64,000 nucleotides of DNA from Montifringilla adamsi (taxonomy: Eukaryota > Chordata > Aves > Passeriformes > Passeridae), in contig JAGGNK010013114.1 of assembly GCA_017590115.1 (NCBI GenBank), forward strand, positions 1,860,001 through 1,924,000. The letters run 5' to 3'. Under the pieces are notes generated by a model, which saw only the letters and a program-made list of their open reading frames with translations, was not told the origin of the DNA and did no database searches. A program made the translations under genes and the position numbers. Positions within the stretch are counted from its first letter, which is position 1. Each line of letters starts with the position of its first letter. This document shows, piece after piece, positions 60,555 through 64,000 of the stretch.

Positions 60555-61199
60555 ATGTTTGCTGAAAACAAGACTGGAAGGAGAGCAGTAGTTCACACAA
60601 TGCTTTGTAATATGCTTAAATGGAGTTTGTATAGCTGGGGAATTCGAGGTGTGTTTGTTTCTCATTGCCATCTTTTCAAGTGGCCAGCTCTCAGGTTGTT
60701 TCAGGAGACTCTGATGTCCCTCCTTTTATGTTTCATAGCTGTCTTCAGCAAAACAAACTTGGCATGTAGGGAAATCTTAACCACATTGAAAAGGAGCAAG
60801 GAACAGAAGTGGAATATTAACCCTGACATGGCCCAGTGCAAAGAAATCCCTGACAGCTTTTATATTTCCTGCTGTGGGAGAAACCACAGCCTGACTGTAG
60901 CAGACACTGATGCAGAAATAACAACAACAGCCATGAGAGAGAGAAGGCTGGAGAAGAATGACCTGTTGCAATCTGATCTAATATTAATCTGGATAGCTGA
61001 GCACCTTTGGGAGCCCCTCTTGCTCACAGACATGGCTGTACAGGAGGTGGGTACCTGGCTTTGTACAGCTGGGGCATGCACTCTCCCATGCCATCAAGGC
61101 ATTGACCAGTTTACTCTGGCCCTTGCAAGCCACAAGAGCAACAGGATGGTTCTTATTGTCATTACCTTGGGTGTCTGGCAGAATCAGGCAAACTTGTAA
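60555..61199 (+). other. Longest open frame (214 codons), probably chance
   Basis: An uninterrupted frame from ATG to TAA. The translation is rich in Cys, Trp, His and Leu, begins weakly (MFAENKTGRRAV), and shows no domain, repeat, signal peptide or family I recognise. Overlapping minus-strand frames of 64-86 codons suggest that locally higher GC simply removes stops. A single-exon gene or retrocopy cannot be excluded, but no poly-A tail or duplicated flanks are visible. Confidence 0.15.
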
Positions 61200-63849
61200 A
61201 GAGCTGCGAATCATTGCTGTGATTAATTTTTTTTTTTTTTTCATTTTCCCTTCCTAAATCTAATTGATGCTGTCAGGGGAAAAGCAACTTATTTTGATCA
61301 CATCATTTTACCTATTTTATTTTAGTTCATGTGTTTGGTTGCACGTAAACAAACCCCTGCAGACATGCTGGCACAGAAAGCACAGTGATATTAGCACAGG
61401 TTTGGCAGTGCTGATCCAATTTCTTGCTCTGCCAAAGACTTTCTGTGGTGGCTTGAAGAATAAACAAGATTTCTCTGCAATTTGGTTCCTCATCTGTAAG
61501 ATCATAACAAAACTAGGTGATGAATGGATTTTTTCAGTTCAGCAGCCAAACTGTCAAATCAAATGAAAAGGTGACAATTTGGTTTAGAACAGAAACACCT
61601 TACCAAATCAGATTGAACAAAAATAAAGGTCATTTGGAGCATTTCATTCCCTCTAAAATGAATTGTTGTGATTAGCTTTATATACTTAAAGAAGACCATA
61701 TTTTTCTTTGAAAATAACGTTGTATTGAAATGCAAGCTTTTCATGACAAGGCCTTGTCATTGCCAAACACTTCCTTGTTTTCCTCTTTTATACTCTAGAC
61801 CTTCTCCCTACTTTACAGAGCATTTTTCACAAGAGTTGAAGAAATAATTTTTCTTTTTCTGAAATATTACTGCTTGGGAAAATAATAACAAAAGCAATAA
61901 ATTCACTCATTTTAAACAAGTTTGTGTTGCCTACCAGTGTATGTGTATATATGCAGGATGCAGGATGAGATCACCTAGATGTCTCACATAGTGGTATTTT
62001 TACCTGGATAGAAAAGCAGACAAGTCATCTTTGATGAAAAATTTTTCTTTTGCGAAGTGTGCCCTTGTGGTGGAAAGGTCAGTGTAGCTCCACAGTCTGA
62101 ATTTTATGCCAACTCTGTCTCTAAATTTGGCCTAATCTCACTACTGTTAACCTTAAAGCAAGTTTTGTAGTGAGGAGGATCAACCTCCTCTGTGTGACCT
62201 TGATGAGTCACTTAACCCACCATTGATTGAATAAGGAATTGTCCTTCTTTCTTCATAGAGGTGTCTTTCTGTAGAATTGACTCCATGTTTGCAATGTGCT
62301 TTGAGATAATAATTTTTCTCTGTAGGTCTTCTGTAGCATCACATGACTTAACTTTGGCTTTGCCACTGGTAAATTTAGGACAGGGGGATCAGAACGATGG
62401 CCATGCTGCAATCTTTCCCCTCTCTGTCTTTTCCCTTTTTCTCTTATGCTTTAATAATGAGAATGAGCTTTTAGATGAACTGTTAACACTCAACAGGGTG
62501 CTGGGGAAGTGAGATGTCATTAAAATATAGAAGACAAATAAGTTTCCTTTCCCTTTCTTTTTGAAATTTAGGTAGGCAAAATCAGTACCTGGTATGATCT
62601 GATTGAATCAGCAGAACAATGTATCCCATAGGAACATGGAATAAACGAGTAACAGCCTACTAGTTAAAAAAATATCTTCACTGCACCTAAAAAGGCCTTA
62701 AAGCTCCAGCACTGACACACAGCTATTTCTGTTCTGGTGTTTCTGTGAAAAGCAATGCCAGAAGAATTTCTGGGAAAATAAAGCCAGAGAAATAGTTGTT
62801 GTTCATATGAGCATCTGACACAGTTACATAACCTCTGAAGTCATTGCAGCAAGTTTTGAACAATGTGCAAAATGAAGAAAAAAAAAAAGCCCACCAAGCT
62901 CAGAGAAGAATTTCAAGGCCACTTGGAAATTGCTGTGCCATATAACTCTGTGCAGCTGCATAATCTTCAGCATGGTTGGAGACAGAAGTGCCTGAGATGC
63001 TGTACATTGACCACCTTCCTCCATAATTAATCTGTTTGTTTGCTGAGGGGTTAATGAGAGCTATGCCTGTTTCTGGAGGATGACTCCCACAGTGTTCTAA
63101 TTTCTCCTTTTTGTTTTTGGATAGAACATTGGTGAGAAGGAATAGAAAACAGAGAGAGAATATGTGCATGCTGTATTCTTACATTTACTCTCTAGTTAAA
63201 AAGAAAAAGGTATTGAGAAAATTTTGAGAATGTCTATATCTCTAACTATTTCTGCTACCTTTTCTCTGCCAGTTATTCTACTAGTTCAGACCGCAGTAAT
63301 ATTCATACTGATAAGACTGACCCTGTACCCAGTACTGCTGATTCTGACCATCAACCAACAGCTCTTAAACCATCAAGAACAATAACGACACAAACCAAAA
63401 TTAAATGCCAATTTTTGTTTATTTCTTGTCCTAGGAAAAGCACTGCTTCCTTTTATTTGTTTCCATTTCTTTAGTCTTTAGGTGTTTTATTTTCAAGGTT
63501 TTCTCTGTGGTTTGCCAGGCCAGGTGTAAAAAAGTCTGAAGTTCTCATACAATTTCCCAACTCCCAGAGTAGAAAGCCCATTTTCTTCATGTCTTGCAAT
63601 GATGACAGCCCCAAGATTAGCCCACACTGCTTATTCCAGCATGGGGTCTCAATAAAATTGCTGTTGCTTTTCACAGAACTTAATAGTTTGGCCAGGATCC
63701 AGCTGCAGAATTGAAGTCTCTAGTGGCTTAAAGAAAAGTGAGGGACGGCAGTATCTTTTTTTACTAAAGAGAAAAAAACCGAAAATAATAAAAGTCTATG
63801 CAGAATCGCGGGCCGGGCGCTCGGAGCGGAGCGAGCGGCGGGGGCGGGG

Positions 63850-63868
63850 CGGCCGCCAGAGGGAGCCC
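63850..63868 (+). promoter_or_regulatory. CTCF-like site
   Basis: The 19 bases contain the core GGCCGCCAGAGGGAG. They resemble the vertebrate CTCF consensus around CCASYAGRKGGC, with one clear departure in the core (A in place of C after GGG). CTCF sites are common at CpG-island edges. This is a motif match only. Confidence 0.35.
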
Positions 63869-63903
63869 GAGCGCCGCTCTGCGCCCGCCGGGGCTCGGCC
63901 GGG

Positions 63904-64000
63904 CCGGGAGGGGTCACCCTGACCGGGCCTGGGTCACCCTGACCGGGCCGGGAGGGGTCCCTCTGTCCGGCCTCTGGGTCACTTTGTCCGGGCCTGGGTC
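63904..64000 (+). repeat. GC-rich minisatellite, ~20-24-bp units
   Basis: About five units share GGGTCACCCTGACCGGG or its variants GGTCCCTCTGTCCGG and GGTCACTTTGTCCGGG. The spacers alternate between CCTG and CCGGGAGG. The array is cut by the end of the window. GGTCACCCTGACC is nearly self-complementary, so the units can form hairpins. Confidence 0.9.

Larger units (their letters stand above)
57225..63804. other. AT-rich unique DNA, no gene confirmed
   Basis: No interspersed repeat was recognised. A T/G tract at 57384-57475 and the longest open frame of the window (60555-61199) are listed separately. The frame at 57651-58109 (152 codons) looks random, rich in Ser, Leu, Phe and Tyr with no domain. 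The edge at 63805 is an abrupt switch to CpG-rich DNA. Confidence 0.55.
63805..64000. promoter_or_regulatory. CpG-rich edge, possible promoter CpG island (cut by window end)
   Basis: From 63805 the DNA becomes extremely GC- and CpG-rich, with more than 20 CpGs in the first 120 bases, whereas CpG is rare through most of the window. It includes GGGGCGGGGCGG at about 63841, an SP1/GC-box. The island runs off the right end. It may mark the start of a neighbouring gene, or simply a GC-rich satellite. No TATA box or start codon context is evident within the visible part. Confidence 0.55.

Noticed and set aside
60555..61199. 214-codon frame as a gene
   Set aside because: No recognisable family, Cys/Trp/His-rich composition typical of chance frames, no promoter or exon signals. 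Listed only as a low-confidence open frame.
63720..63917. 65-codon Pro/Ala/Arg-rich minus-strand frame at the CpG island
   Set aside because: Its composition is what any GC-rich DNA encodes, and its start lies inside a minisatellite.
1..64000. tRNA, rRNA or CRISPR-like arrays
   Set aside because: No tRNA A/B-box and cloverleaf, no rRNA phrases and no regularly spaced direct repeats with unique spacers were seen. The only regular array is the LTR-internal 50-bp repeat.

Overview
The window reads as non-coding genomic DNA from a bird, most likely a songbird. It is AT-rich, has no bacterial-style open frames, and carries six fragments of the CR1 LINE family (the dominant avian retroposon). It also carries one solo long terminal repeat (LTR) of an endogenous retrovirus of a kind I associate with songbird genomes, and no mammalian-type SINEs. 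The lineage call is an inference from repeat content. No gene could be recognised by homology. The stretch behaves like a gene desert or the inside of a very long intron.

Layout. Positions 1-5 kb hold two minus-strand CR1 fragments, a TTA microsatellite and a pure pyrimidine tract. Positions 5-20 kb are unique AT-rich sequence with T/G-rich and AAAC tracts, a pair of adjacent perfect hairpins near 16.05 kb, and a possible small exon with a signal-peptide-like reading frame at 13.46 kb. Around 20 kb there is a possible old retroviral fragment, a run of 40 A and a plus-strand CR1. Positions 21-29 kb are unique sequence with three perfect inverted repeats. A solo LTR of about 1.1 kb lies at 29.15-30.28 kb and contains a 50-bp tandem array. 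Positions 34-36 kb hold a long A-rich tract, a TATC/CTAGAT array and a possible terminal exon at 36.31 kb. GC-elevated islands of unknown origin sit at 41.4-41.6 and 43.1-44.0 kb. A cluster of three CR1 fragments, a large T/G tract and a 22-C run lies at 47.7-50.4 kb. At 56.6-57.2 kb a run of 40 T is followed by two copies of a 275-bp unit that are identical as read. The last 200 bases switch abruptly to very CpG-rich DNA with a GC-rich minisatellite, which may be the edge of a promoter CpG island.

The window contains no recognisable operon, gene system or RNA gene. The most useful points are the perfect 275-bp tandem duplication, the abrupt CpG-rich right edge with a CTCF-like site, the two exon candidates, and several perfect hairpins. 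The longest open frames are explained by chance, by the LTR, or by homopolymer tracts read as poly-Lys or poly-Phe.
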